In this document: positions 1 through 13,100 of the stretch, piece after piece
Layout: each line of letters starts with the position of its first letter
How positions within the stretch are numbered: the stretch's first letter is position 1
Source: Owenia fusiformis
Taxonomy: Eukaryota; Annelida; Polychaeta; Sabellida; Oweniidae
Assembly (NCBI GenBank): GCA_903813345.2
Contig: CAIIXF020000002.1
Span: 17,615,467-17,679,466, forward strand
DNA: 64,000 nt
Direction: 5' to 3'
Notes under the pieces: generated by a model
Told to the model about the DNA's origin: nothing
The model's database searches: none
What the model saw: the letters and a program-made list of their open reading frames with translations, nothing else
Translations under genes and position numbers: made by a program

Positions 1-490
1 TTAACACATTCTGTTTTTAACTACAATTGTTTTTTGTTCCTCTCTACATGTACCAATTCTTCATGGGTCTTGAATTTATTTCTACTTTATATCTGTCATA
101 TGTTGCCATTGGTGATGATAATGATTATTTGTTCTCTGTTAGGATTCTTATTGCCACTCTTATGCATCAACTTATCAAATATAGCTAGGACAGTTATAAA
201 AATAATATTTCACATTCCTCTAACCGAGAGACTAAAAGGGCATATATCCAGACTCATCCTTTTGACATTACCCAAAATACCTCCTCTCTCGATATACACA
301 TAATTTATCAAAGACCGACTTAAGTTTGTATGGGCAATAGTAAATGAAAATGTTTTTTGTCAAGAATTTTGTCCATCCCATCTGCTGATGAATGTACCAA
401 CTTTTAGTCATTTAATCTATCATGAACCTCAATAGTTACCAGTTACATATCAAAATTGACAAATCAAGTACTGGTTAATAATAAATGCAT

Positions 491-770
491 GATTTGAATC
501 TTTGTGCGAGACCCCCTCCACCAGAACAAAAAATGTTGGCCTGTTAAATTCTCAATCTTATGCCTTCGTCACATTTGCTTTGATTTTCAATACAGCGCCC
601 AGCCGATTGAGTATTCTTTTCAAAATTGAATACAATATTGAACAAAACACTCTGCCGGTGCCGATTGAACAATCGGAGCAAATGTGACCAAGGCATTAGT
701 CATCTACCCAATTGCTTTGTCAAAATCCCCACCCTGCATGGGGGGGGGATCGCACACAAGTCTTTGAATG
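491..770. repeat. Nested short inverted-repeat elements
   Basis: The outer arms start with TTTGTGCGAGACCCCC near 497 and return inverted near 740-765. Inside them a second inverted pair (TGCCTTCGTCACATTTGCT at 561 and its complement ending at 695) is flanked by TTA on both sides. This looks like a small non-autonomous DNA element inside an older one. No coding capacity is seen. The rest of 1-1500 shows nothing I can name. Confidence 0.5.
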
Positions 771-841
771 GTTCATTACTCTTGATCCCTTTCATCTTGT
801 ATCATTCACCAAACAGTAAGAAAAAATAACAGTATATTCAA

Positions 842-857
842 TTTATTGCACTTTATT
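842..857 (-). promoter_or_regulatory. Two AATAAA polyadenylation signals on the minus strand
   Basis: TTTATT occurs at 842-847 and 852-857, giving two AATAAA hexamers on the minus strand about 660 bases past the stop codon of the minus-strand exon at 1515-1660. They could end that transcript. In AT-rich DNA such hexamers also occur by chance. Confidence 0.3.
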
Positions 858-1514
858 TTCATCAGAGACAAACATCACTCCAATAAGCATATACATTATC
901 ATTATTTACACTTTTATGATGTGATTTGTAATTGAGTTCCTTGTGAAAATTTGTTCTTTACCTATCTTAATAGGTAGTATTTAAGTCTATTGATAAAATG
1001 TATTGTATGTACATTGAATAACCTGGTAATTGATTCTAATATATACAAGTTGCTGTCTATACCTTCATAGAGAAGATCATGATCATCTATTATCTAGTGA
1101 AATAAATTAATTTGAAACTGATGTTCCTGTTGATATTTACAATTCAATTCCCTCAATAAGGAAAGGAGGGAAAATACTTTCCTAGTTTCTTCGAGAAATG
1201 GTCCTCCACAGTGGTTTTTTGTCATTTAAAACTTGAAGATGCAATATAAGTTCCCATGAACCTCTCTAAACCAATTAAAGTATAAAAAGTATTAATTATA
1301 GAGAGCTTTCGATAGAAATCCTCACTTGACTTAACTTTTGAGTGACATTGTATATGTAGTTCACAGTTTCTGATAAATGTTCCAGTTCCAAATTCTCTAC
1401 TTAAGTCATTCTTTGTTTTGGGAATGGTGTATTGTCAACCACGTGTACAATCCCATGTGCCCTGCATACTAGGCACAGCATTCACTGTCGCAACCTGATA
1501 TACAAGTTCATTGT

Positions 1515-1660
1515 TCATGAAATCTGCAACATTTTGTGCATTGTTTGGACAACCGGCCCTTCTGTGGCGTTAAAATGTTGCTCCACCCTATCCTGGCAGA
1601 GGAGTGTCTCACTCAGTTCTTCGAAAAGTATTGGAACTATTTCCACTACCAATGACCGCA
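1515..1660 (-). CDS. Terminal coding exon of an unrecognised minus-strand gene
   Basis: The exon follows a strong acceptor (TTATTATTCTTTCAG). It is open for 47 codons in the phase set by the upstream donor at 2012/2013, and stops with TGA at 1515-1517. The peptide is acidic and amphipathic, with pieces reading VRSLVVEIVPILFEELSE and LLCQDRVEQHFNATEGPVVQ, and looks like real protein rather than chance translation. I do not recognise the family. The exon is placed after the exon ending at 2013 because the phases agree (one base carried plus two). The gene would be transcribed towards position 1, with polyadenylation signals near 850. It is interesting because its upstream exon runs directly into the 2-kb tandem array. 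Confidence 0.5.
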
Positions 1661-1724
1661 CTGAAAGAATAATAAATACATGGTTCTGTTAATTCAGAAA
1701 GGATGAGTTCAGTAGAACTGTAGA

Positions 1725-1885
1725 AACTATGTAAGTGGAACACACTCGGGACCTCAAAAAAGTGTTCCACTTGAGACGTGATCCACTTAAAGAGGTTTAT
1801 TAACATGGAATAAATAGGCCTTGGGACTTTAAAAACAATGTTACACTTGTGAGATGATCCACTCAGCAGGTTCTACTGTTATCAT
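1725..1885. repeat. Decayed element related to the one at 28934-29087
   Basis: Several copies of a word like GTGTTCCACTT and its complement are spread through this stretch, as in the better preserved element near 29 kb. It lies in the intron between the two exons of the unknown minus-strand gene. Confidence 0.4.
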
Positions 1886-2012
1886 AACAAAAAAAGTCTT
1901 ACATCTTAATAACTGACTCCCATAAACTCCCATTAAGCACACATAAAACCAATTAATTTTATATCCACTGCATATTTAGGAAATGCAGCACTTGATAAAT
2001 GCACCACCTTAC

Positions 2013-2223
2013 CTGTAATCTTCCATCCTTCCAATGGTTGGTTCATTTTTTCCTCTCTAGAAAGATAACGAATCACCCGAACTTCTTCACTCTGTCTTTT
2101 TGTTCTCTCCAAGGCAAGAGGTATGTAGATACAAATGCTGCAGATAGGTAGCACAAATTGTAGATTCTCTGTGGTTTTCCTTGTGTGGTTCTTCTTGTTC
2201 TCTCCAAGGCAAGAGGCCTGCAC
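2013..2223 (-). CDS. Penultimate exon of the unrecognised minus-strand gene, merging into the array
   Basis: The 3' end is a strong donor (GATTACAG then GTAAGG) and leaves phase 1, which fits the exon at 1515-1660. The unique part, about 2013-2100, reads RQSEEVRVIRYLSREEK then MNQPLEGWKIT and is protein-like. Further upstream the same frame enters the 95-bp element of the tandem array, where the translation no longer looks like a normal protein. Two acceptors are possible: CTATCTGCAG before 2137, or ACTTTCAG before 2223. The start is therefore uncertain. The junction at about 2100 is the left edge of the array, so the array appears to have arisen next to, or from, internal parts of this gene. 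Family unknown. Confidence 0.45.
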
Positions 2224-4935
2224 CTGAAAGTACATTTAAGGAAAAGATCAGCAATGGTTCAATTAAAAAGAAAGAAAACCCCGAAACTAAGCCCACAATT
2301 TTAACATGAAAACCCAAAAGAAAAGACCCTTCAATCTACAACTGTAGCTAAAATGAACACAAGACTTCAGACCTTCAAAATTTAGATCTGGAGTAGTACT
2401 TGAAGTCAACTTTAAAATTGAATCATTACTGAGTAAGTATTGGTCAACAAAATACAATACAATACAAAACAAAACAATACAAAACTATACAATACAATAC
2501 AATACAATACAACACTAAGCACTAGATCCATGATCTTGGTCATCTGGTTCGTTGCTTGTCTAGTTCGTTGGTTGTTTGGTTCTTTGGAGGGAGTGTTGGT
2601 TAGTTGGTTGATTAATTAGTTAGTTGGTTGGTTAGTTTTAACCTATTGGGTGGTCTGGTGGTTGTCTGGTTGGTTAGTTGGTTGGTTAGTAAGTAAGTTA
2701 GTTAATAAATTAAGCCTATTGGGTCATTGGTTGGTCGGTTGGATGTCCGGTTGGTTGGTTGGTTGTCTGGTTGTTTGACACGCCCCCCCCCCCCCCCCAA
2801 GAAAAACTGGAATAGTACTGGGAGCAGCCCCCTGCTAATGGGATGCAACTGATTGCAAGAGATAAAACTGGTCAAAATGTGACATCTACGGTAAGTCCTG
2901 GAAACTCGAGCTAGTCCCCTCGTGGAGAAATGTGATTTCAACGGGACCGTCTTTTCGCAGGGACTTCACCATCTGTGCTACAAATAGATAAAAACATGTT
3001 GTAGTAGTTGTTATTTTACATAAAACTTTAAATAAAACTTTACTCTATACTTTACACTACACTACAAGTTAAAATTTGTTTCTCCCAATTTGATATAAAC
3101 CAGTAGACTTCCATATTTCTGATTTTGAAACATGAACTCTATCCCCCGGAAACCCAACCACCCCCCTCCCACTTTACCTTAGAGTCCAAGTTCCTCCACC
3201 AAAAATATGGGCTGGCCAAACAAAAGTCCACCAGTAAATATCAAACTGGGACTATGCAAAACCAGGAAGGAATACTTAACTTAGGTAGCAGGAACGCAGC
3301 TGTTGTCGACGTTGGGACGTTGGTCATCGGGCTCCTCATCTCCAAGCTGAAAGGGAACCTGAAAACAGAGGAACTAAACTGATGTAATAATTGAATAGAA
3401 AAAAAAGTACTTACTTTGGTGCTTTGGTGACAGGAACACGAACACCTTTCGCCCATGATACTGTTTACGTGGACTGGACCTGATGGCTCAAAGTTGTCGA
3501 AAGACTGATCCAGCTGTCGCCCTAACTTGGTGTGTTTGCTGCATCTCTCTCATAGTTGTACCTGAAAGATACAAGATAAGAAAATGAAAAATACAAGGAT
3601 GCAACTTGGTCGAGTCATTTCCAATACAAGCGGAGGAGGGAATGCCAAGACATTCCTTTCATTGACTCTAGTAAATCTGTCATTGCCTTGTACCCTCCCG
3701 GCTCGAGATTTATATCATCAAGTCAACTACTGTAGAAGTGGAAACTTTAGCGAAACAAAACTTTAGCGAGATGGTTCCTAAAACTCTATTGCCGAATTAA
3801 ACTTTCCCGGACCAGCAATCAAGAAAATGGAAAATTACTTGGGCGAGCTTATAAGCTTATTATTAGGTTATCATGAAGCATTTATTCACCAACACGATTG
3901 GTTGCATTTTTGTAAACCCCGAGTTGTAAACATGTATATCACAGTTATTAGCTCTATATCACCGTTATTAGCCCTAATAAAACTTGCCTTTCGAGGAATG
4001 GCGTGTCATCATCAAAGATAAGTCGTTTATGTTTGTGTGTAATCCCCAATCAATGTGCTCAAACTGTACAGTAGGTATTAATACGCGACAAACAATCAAA
4101 TAAGTAACAAACTCGACTAATTCACTATCAAACTTTATTCTATTTATTATTATTATAAGGAATAAATACTAGTATATTCTCATAAAATAATCGTATCATT
4201 CATGTGAGTGATAAGTTGTCACGTGACAGTAGATATCCAATCAAATAACAGATTTTGTGATCAAAAAATCGAAAAATTATTTCTGTATTGTTTTCATCAT
4301 TTAGGGCAACAAAACATGATTGCAAAACAAAATAGGTATTAATTATGATTGTAAATCGATGAGGAAGCATTGATGTATGTATTATTTACGTATTCGAAAC
4401 GAAATTCAGCAGGATGTCGATCTGTTGTATTCTTCACGGTATTATCGCCCACCAATATTTTTCTACGAATTTTTATATTGGCGTCTCTCCTTAAACGCTA
4501 AATTTCGCCAAAGTTTCCACGTCGTTAAAGTTTCCACTTCTACAGTAACTGCTTGGGCAGATGTAACTCTTTAGGAAGAATGGAATAGTGGAGTATATGT
4601 ATATTCTTTAAGAACACAGACCACATGTGAAAATAATGAAACATGGCTTCATGGTACATTTGTACATTAAGTGAAATCAAGGCAGTCATCATTTAGTGTA
4701 TTTCTTAGAAAAAATGTTTGCCAAACATACATGTGCCCACAATGGGATTAGAAGCCCAATAATTGAAAAATGTGTCATTGTGGAATAACCGTACTGAACC
4801 AGAGAGCAAAATCATCAAATGATAGAACAGATTATGTTTTACAGTACCTTTAACAAGATGGTATGTAGATATAAATGCTGCAGATAGGTAGCACAAATTG
4901 TAGATTCTCTGTGGTTTTCCTTTTGTGTTTCCTTT
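2101..4935. repeat. Array unit 1, interrupted by a MITE
   Basis: This leftmost unit is about 2,017 bp once the insertion at 3730-4545 is removed. It has the longest C-run (about 2786-2799) and the variant TGTTCTCTCC at its start, shared with units 6 and 8. It is the most diverged full unit, as expected at an array edge. Confidence 0.9.
3730..4545. mobile_element. MITE, TA target site, inserted in array unit 1
   Basis: The ends are CTGTAGAAGTGGAAACTTTA and its inverted counterpart ending in CCACTTCTACAG, flanked by TA on both sides. The other eleven-fold units have an uninterrupted GTCAACTAACTGC at this point, which proves the insertion and its TA duplication. TA target sites fit the Tc1/mariner superfamily. 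There is no transposase, so it is non-autonomous. Because it is in one unit only, it arrived after that unit had been copied, or was never spread by unit exchange. Confidence 0.85.
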
Positions 4936-6971
4936 TGTTCTCTTTAAGGCAAGAGGTATGTAGATACAAATGCTGCAGATAGGTAGCACAAATTGTAGAT
5001 TCTCTGTGGTTTTCCTTGTGTGGTTCTTCTTGTTCTCTCCAAGGCAAGAGGACTGCACCTGAAAGTACATTTAAGGAAAAGATCAGCGATGGTTCAATTA
5101 AAAAGAAAGAAAACCCCGAAACTAAGCCCACAATTTTAACATGAAAACCCAAAAGAAAAGAACCTTCAATCTACAACTGTAGCTAAAATGAACACAAGAC
5201 TTCAGACCTTCAAAATTTAGATCTGGAGTAGAACTTGAAGTCAACTTTAAAATTGAATCATTACTGAGTAAGTATTGGTCAACAAAATACAATACAATAC
5301 AAAATAAAACAATACAAAACTATACAATACAGTACAATACAATACAATACAATACAACACTAAGCACTAGATCCATGATCTTGGTCATCTGGTTCGTTGC
5401 TTGTCTAGTTCGTTGGTTGTTTGGTTCGCGTTGGTTTTTTGGTTCGTTGGAGGGAGTGTTGGTTAGTTGGTTGATTAATTAGTTAGTTGGTTGGTTAGTT
5501 TTAACCTATTGGGTGGTCTGGTGGTTGTCTGGTTGGTTAGTTGGTTGGTTAGTAAGTAAGTTAGTTAATAGATTAAGCCTATTGGGTCATTGGTTGGTCG
5601 GTTGGATGTCCGGTTGGTTGGTTGGTTGTCTGGTTGTTTGACACGCCCCCACCCCCAAGAAAAACTGGAATAGTACTGGGAGCAGCCCCCTGCTAATGGG
5701 ATGCAACTGATTGCATGAGATAAAACTGGTCAAAATGCGACATCTACGGTAAGTCCTGGAAACTCGAGCTAGTCCCCTGGTGGAGAAATGTGATTTCAAC
5801 GGGACCGTCTTTTTGCAGGGACTTCACCATCTGTGCTACAAATAGATAAAAACATGTTGTAGTAGTTGTTATTTTAAAACTTTAAATAAAACTGAACTCT
5901 ATACTTTACACTACACTACAAGTTAAAATTTATTTCTCCCAATTTGATATAAACCAGTAGACTTCCATATTTCTGATTTTGAAACATGAACTCTATCCCC
6001 CGGAAACCCAACCACCCCCCTCCCACTTTACCTTAGAGTCCAAGTTCCTCCACCAAAAATATGGGCTGGCCAAACAAAAGTCCACCAGTAAATATCAAAC
6101 TGGGACTATGCAAAACCAGGAAGGAATACTTAACTTAGGTAGCAGGAACGCAGCTGTTGTCGACGTTGGGACGTTGGTCATCGGGCTCCTCATCTCCAAG
6201 CTGAAAGGGAACCTGAAAACAGAGGAACTAAACTGATGTAATAATTGAATAGAAAAAAAAGTACTTACTTTGGTGCTTTGGTGACAGGAACACGAACACC
6301 TTTCGCCCATGATACTGTTTACGTGGACTGGACCTGATGGCTCAAAGTTGTCGAAAGACTGATCCAGCTGTCGCCCTAACTTGGTGTGTTTGCTGCATCT
6401 CTCTCATAGTTGTACCTGAAAGATACAAGATAAGAAAATGAAAAATACAAGGATGCAACTTGGTCGAGTCATTTCCAATACAAGCGGAGGAGGGAATGCC
6501 AAGACATTCCTTTCATTGACTCTAGTAAATCTGTCATTGCCTTGTACCCTCCCGGCTCGAGATTTATATCATCAAGTCAACTAACTGCTTGGGCAGATGT
6601 AACTCTTTAGGAAGAATGGAATAGTGGAGTATATGTATATTCTTTAAGAACACAGACCACATGTGAAAATAATGAAACATGGCTTCATGGTACATTTGTA
6701 CATTAAGTGAAATCAAGGCAGTCATCATTTAGTGTATTTCTTAGAAAAAATGTTTGCCAAACATACATGTGCCCACAATGGGATTAGAAGCCCAATAATT
6801 GAAAAATGTGTCGTTGTGGAATAACCGTACTGAACCAGAGAGCAAAATCATCAAATGATAGAACAGATTATGTTTTACAGTACCTTTAACAAGATGGTAT
6901 GTAGATATAAATGCTGCAGATAGGTAGCACAAATTGTAGATTCTCTGTGGTTTTCCTTTTGTGTTTCCTTT
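4936..6971. repeat. Array unit 2
   Basis: This unit is 2,036 bp and lacks the MITE. It starts with the TGTTCTCTTT variant, and a four-base ACAT deletion is visible near 5876 relative to its neighbours. Confidence 0.9.
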
Positions 6972-9016
6972 TGTTCTCTTTAAGGCAAGAGGTATGTAGA
7001 TACAAATGCTGCAGATAGGTAGCACAAATTGTAGATTCTCTGTGGTTTTCCTTGTGTGGTTCTTCTTGTTCTCTCCAAGGCAAGAGGACTGCACCTGAAA
7101 GTACATTTAAGGAAAAGATCAGCGATGGTTCAATTAAAAAGAAAGAAAACCCCGAAACTAAGCCCACAATTTTAACATGAAAACCCAAAAGAAAAGACCC
7201 TTCAATCTACAACTGTAGCTAAAATGAACACAAGACTTCAGACCTTCAAAATTTAGATCTGGAGTAGAACTTGAAGTCAACTTTAAAATTGAATCATTAC
7301 TGAGTAAGTATTGGTCAACAAAATACAATACAATACAAAACAAAACAATACAAAACTATACAATACAGTACAATACAATACAATACAATACAATACAACA
7401 CTAAGCACTAGATCCATGATCTTGGTCATCTGGTTCATTGCTTGTCTAGTTCGTTGGTTGTTTGGTTCGCGTTGGTTGTTTGGTTCGTTGGAGGGAGTGT
7501 TGGTTAGTTGGTTGATTAATTAGTTAGTTGGTTGGTTAGTTTTAACCTATTGGGTGGTCTGGTGGTTGTCTGGTTGGTTAGTTGGTTGGTTAGTAAGTAA
7601 GTTAGTTAATAGATTAAGCCTATTGGGTCATTGGTTGGTCGGTTGGATGTCCGGTTGGTTGGTTGGTTGTCTGGTTGTTTGACACGCCCCCACCCCCAAG
7701 AAAAACTGGAATAGTACTGGGAGCAGCCCCCTGCTAATGGGATGCAACTGATTGCATGAGATAAAACTGGTCAAAATGCGACATCTACGGTAAGTCCTGG
7801 AAACTCGAGCTAGTCCCCTCGTGGAGAAATGTGATTTCAACGGGACCGTCTTTTTGCAGGGACTTCACCATCTGTGCTACAAATAGATAAAAACATGTTG
7901 TAGTAGTTGTTATTTTACATAAAACTTTAAATAAAACTGAACTCTATACTTTACACTACACTACAAGTTAAAATTTATTTCTCCCAATTTGATATAAACC
8001 AGTAGACTTCCATATTTCTGATTTTGAAACATGAACTCTATCCCCCGGAAACCCAACCACCCCCCTCCCACTTTACCTTAGAGTCCAAGTTCCTCCACCA
8101 AAAATATGGGCTGGCCAAACAAAAGTCCACCAGTAAATATCAAACTGGGACTATGCAAAACCAGGAAGGAATACTTAACTTAGGTAGCAGGAACGCAGCT
8201 GTTGTCGACGTTGGGACGTTGGTCATCGGGCTCCTCATCTCCAAGCTGAAAGGGAACCTGAAAACAGAGGAACTAAACTGATGTAATAATTGAATAGAAA
8301 AAAAAGTACTTACTTTGGTGCTTTTGTGACAGGAACACGAACACCTTTCGCCCATGATACTGTTTACGTGGACTGGACCTGATGGCTCAAAGTTGTCGAA
8401 AGACTGATCCAGCTGTCGCCCTAACTTGGTGTGTTTGCTGCATCTCTCTCATAGTTGTACCTGAAAGATACAAGATAAGAAAATGAAAAATACAAGGATG
8501 CAACTTGGTCGAGTCATTTCCAATACAAGCGGAGGAGGGAATGCCAAGACATTCCTTTCATTGACTCTAGTAAATCTGTCATTGCCTTGTACCCTCCCGG
8601 CTCGAGATTTATATCATCAAGTCAACTAACTGCTTGGGCAGATGTAACTCTTTAGGAAGAATGGAATAGTGGAGTATATGTATATTCTTTAAGAACACAG
8701 ACCACATGTGAAAATAATGAAACATGGCTTCATGGTACATTTGTACATTAAGTGAAATCAAGGCAGTCATCATTTAGTGTATTTCTTAGAAAAAATGTTT
8801 GCCAAACATACATGTGCCCACAATGGGATTAGAAGCCCAATAATTGAAAAATGTGTCGTTGTGGAATAACCGTACTGAACCAGAGAGCAAAATCATCAAA
8901 TGATAGAACAGATTATGTTTAACAGTACCTTTAACAAGATGGTATGTAGATATAAATGCTGCAGATAGGTAGCACAAATTGTAGATTCTCTGTGGTTTTC
9001 CTTTTGTGTTTCCTTT
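6972..9016. repeat. Array unit 3
   Basis: This unit is 2,045 bp. It carries a G-to-T change near 8325 (CTTTTGTGAC) that recurs in the matching segments of units 5 and 7. Confidence 0.9.
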
Positions 9017-11051
9017 TGTTCTCTTTAAGGCAAGAGGTATGTAGATACAAATGCTGCAGATAGGTAGCACAAATTGTAGATTCTCTGTGGTTTTCCTTGT
9101 GTGGTTCTTCTTGTTCTCTCCAAGGCAAGAGGACTGCACCTGAAAGTACATTTAAGGAAAAGATCAGCGATGGTTCAATTAAAAAGAAAGAAAACCCCGA
9201 AACTAAGCCCACAATTTTAACATGAAAACCCAAAAGAAAAGAACCTTCAATCTACAACTGTAGCTAAAATGAACACAAGACTTCAGACCTTCAAAATTTA
9301 GATCTGGAGTAGAACTTGAAGTCAACTTTAAAATTGAGTCATTACTGAGTAAGTATTGGTCAACAAAATACAATACAATACAAAACAAAACAATACAAAA
9401 CTATACAATACAGTACAATACAATACAATACAACACTAAGCACTAGATCCATGATCTTGGTCATCTGGTTCGTTGCTTGTCTAGTTCGTTGGTTGTTTGG
9501 TTCGCGTTGGTTGTTTGGTTCGTTGGAGGGAGTGTTGGTTAGTTGGTTGATTAATTAGTTAGTTGGTTGGTTAGTTTTAACCTATTGGGTGGTCTGGTGG
9601 TTGTCTGGTTGGTTAGTTGGTTGGTTAGTAAGTAAGTTAGTTAATAGATTAAGCCTATTGGGTCATTGGTTGGTCGGTTGGATGTCCGGTTGGTTGGTTG
9701 GTTGTCTGGTTGTTTGACACGCCCCCACCCCCAAGAAAAACTGGAATAGTACTGGGAGCAGCCCCCTGCTAATGGGATGCAACTGATTGCATGAGATAAA
9801 ACTGGTCAAAATGCGACATCTACGGTAAGTCCTGGAAACTCGAGCTAGTCCCCTGGTGGAGAAATGTGATTTCAACGGGACCGTCTTTTTGCAGGGACTT
9901 CACCATCTGTGCTACAAATAGATAAAAACATGTTGTAGTAGTTGTTATTTTACATAAAACTTTAAATAAAACTGAACTCTATACTTTACACTACACTACA
10001 AGTTAAAATTTATTTCTCCCAATTTGATATAAACCAGTAGACTTCCATATTTCTGATTTTGAAACATGAACTCTATCCCCCGGAAACCCAACCACCCCCC
10101 TCCCACTTTACCTTAGAGTCCAAGTTCCTCCACCAAAAATATGGGCTGGCCAAACAAAAGTCCACCAGTAAATATCAAACTGGGACTATGCAAAACCAGG
10201 AAGGAATACTTAACTTAGGTAGCAGGAACGCAGCTGTTGTCGACGTTGGGACGTTGGTCATCGGGCTCCTCATCTCCAAGCTGAAAGGGAACCTGAAAAC
10301 AGAGGAACTAAACTGATGTAATAATTGAATAGAAAAAAAAGTACTTACTTTGGTGCTTTGGTGACAGGAACACGAACACCTTTCGCCCATGATACTGTTT
10401 ACGTGGACTGGACCTGATGGCTCAAAGTTGTCGAAAGACTGACCCAGCTGTCGCCCTAACTTGGTGTGTTTGCTGCATCTCTCTCATAGTTGTACCTGAA
10501 AGATACAAGATAAGAAAATGAAAAATACAAGGATGCAACTTGGTCGAGTCATTTCCAATACAAGCGGAGGAGGGAATGCCAAGACATTCCTTTCATTGAC
10601 TCTAGTAAATCTGTCATTGCCTTGTACCCTCCCGGCTCGAGATTTATATCATCAAGTCAACTAACTGCTTGGGCAGATGTAACTCTTTAGGAAGAATGGA
10701 ATAGTGGAGTATATGTATATTCTTTAAGAACACAGACCACATGTGAAAATAATGAAACATGGCTTCATGGTACATTTGTACATTAAGTGAAATCAAGGCA
10801 GTCATCATTTAGTGTATTTCTTAGAAAAAATGTTTGCCAAACATACATGTGCCCACAATGGGATTAGAAGCCCAATAATTGAAAAATGTGTCGTTGTGGA
10901 ATAACCGTACTGAACAAGAGAGCAAAATCATCAAATGATAGAACAGATTATGTTTTACAGTACCTTTAACAAGATGGTATGTAGATATAAATGCTGCAGA
11001 TAGGTAGCACAAATTGTAGATTCTCTGTGGTTTTCCTTTTGTGTTTCCTTT
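9017..11051. repeat. Array unit 4
   Basis: This unit is 2,035 bp. Near 10914 it has AACAAGAG where units 1-3 have AACCAGAG. The same variant recurs in units 6 and 8-11. Confidence 0.9.
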
Positions 11052-13100
11052 TGTTCTCTTTAAGGCAAGAGGTATGTAGATACAAATGCTGCAGATAGGT
11101 AGCACAAATTGTAGATTCTCTGTGGTTTTCCTTGTGTGGTTCTTCTTGTTCTCTCCAAGGCAAGAGGACTGCACCTGAAAGTACATTTAAGGAAAAGATC
11201 AGCGATGGTTCAATTAAAAAGAAAGAAAACCCCGAAACTAAGCCCACAATTTTAACATGAAAACCCAAAAGAAAAGACCCTTTAATCTACAACTGTAGCT
11301 AAAATGAACACAAGACTTCAGACCTTCAAAATTTAGATCTGGAGTAGAACTTGAAGTCAACTTTAAAATTGAATCATTACTGAGTAAGTATTGGTCAACA
11401 AAATACAATACAATACAAAACAAAACAATACAAAACTATACAATACAGTACAATACAATACAATACAATACAACACTAAGCACTAGATCCATGATCTTGG
11501 TCATCTGGTTCGTTGCTTGTCTAGTTCGTTGGTTGTTTGGTTCGCGTTGGTTGTTTGGTTCGTTGGAGGGAGTGTTGGTTAGTTGGTTGATTAATTAGTT
11601 AGTTGGTTGGTTAGTTTTTTACCTATTGGGTGGTCTGGTGGTTGTCTGGTTGGTTAGTTGGTTGGTTAGTAAGTAAGTTAGTTAATAGATTAAGCCTATT
11701 GGGTCATTGGTTGGTCGGTTGGATGTCCGGTTGGTTGGTTGGTTGTCTGGTTGTTTGACACGCCCCCACCCCCAAGAAAAACTGGAATAGTACTGGGAGC
11801 AGCCCCCTGCTAATGGGATGCAACTGATTGCATGAGATAAAACTGGTCAAAATGTGACATCTACGGTAAGTCCTGGAAACTCGAGCTAGTCCCCTGGTGG
11901 AGAAATGTGATTTCAACGGGACCGTCTTTTTGCAGGGACTTCACCATCTGTGCTACAAATAGATAAAAACATGTTGTAGTAGTTGTTATTTTACATAAAA
12001 CTTTAAATAAAACTGAACTCTATACTTTACACTACACTACAAGTTAAAATTTATTTCTCCCAATTTGATATAAACCAGTAGACTTCCATATTTCTGATTT
12101 TGAAACATGAACTCTATCCCCCGGAAACCCAACCACCCCCCTCCCACTTTACCTTAGAGTCCAAGTTCCTCCACCAAAAATATGGGCTGGCCAAACAAAA
12201 GTCCACCAGTAAATATCAAACTGGGACTATGCAAAACCAGGAAGGAATACTTAACTTAGGTAGCAGGAACGCAGCTGTTGTCGACGTTGGGACGTTGGTC
12301 ATCGGGCTCCTCATCTCCAAGCTGAAAGGGAACCTGAAAACAGAGGAACTAAACTGATGTAATAATTGAATAGAAAAAAAAGTACTTACTTTGGTGCTTT
12401 TGTGACAGGAACACGAACACCTTTCGCCCATGATACTGTTTACGTGGACTGGACCTGATGGCTCAAAGTTGTCGAAAGACTGATCCAGCTGTCGCCCTAA
12501 CTTGGTGTGTTTGCTGCATCTCTCTCATAGTTGTACCTGAAAGATACAAGATAAGAAAATGAAAAATACAAGGATGCAACTTGGTCGAGTCATTTCCAAT
12601 ACAAGCGGAGGAGGGAATGCCAAGACATTCCTTTCATTGACTCTAGTAAATCTGTCATTGCCTTGTACCCTCCCGGCTCGAGATTTATATCATCAAGTCA
12701 ACTAACTGCTTGGGCAGATGTAACTCTGTAGGAAGAATGGAAGAATGGAATAGTGGAGTATATGTATATTCTTTAAGAACACAGACCACATGTGAAAATA
12801 ATGAAACATGGCTTCATGGTACATTTGTACATTAAGTGAAATCAAGGCAGTCATCATTTAGTGTATTTCTTAGAAAAAATGTTTGCCAAACATACATGTG
12901 CCCACAATGGGATTAGAAGCCCAATAATTGAAAAATGTGTCGTTGTGGAATAACCGTACTGAACCAGAGAGCAAAATCATCAAATGATAGAACCGATTAT
13001 GTTTTACAGTACCTTTAACAAGATGGTATGTAGATATAAATGCTGCAGATAGGTAGCACAAATTGTAGATTCTCTGTGGTTTTCCTTTTGTGTTTCTTTT
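11052..13100. repeat. Array unit 5
   Basis: This unit is 2,049 bp. It carries a private cluster shared only with unit 7: a doubled GGAAGAAT near 12731, ACCGATTATG near 12993 and a T-rich TTTCTTTTTG at its right end. Confidence 0.9.

Noticed and set aside
1-100. Possible copy of the 44.6-kb repeat at the left edge
   Set aside because: Likeness is limited to T-rich words and too weak to support.
34-303. 89-codon hydrophobic frame
   Set aside because: Low-complexity AT-rich sequence, no homology recognised, no splice or promoter context.
3125-3382. 85-codon plus-strand frame found almost unchanged in ten array units
   Set aside because: Its conservation follows from recent duplication of the whole unit; one unit has a frame-breaking base loss, no signal or domain is seen, and the opposite strand carries better splice signals.
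4705-5070. 121-codon minus-strand frame repeated in the array units
   Set aside because: Much of it is the 95-bp duplication read in two frames with unnatural composition; not listed as a gene without transcript evidence.
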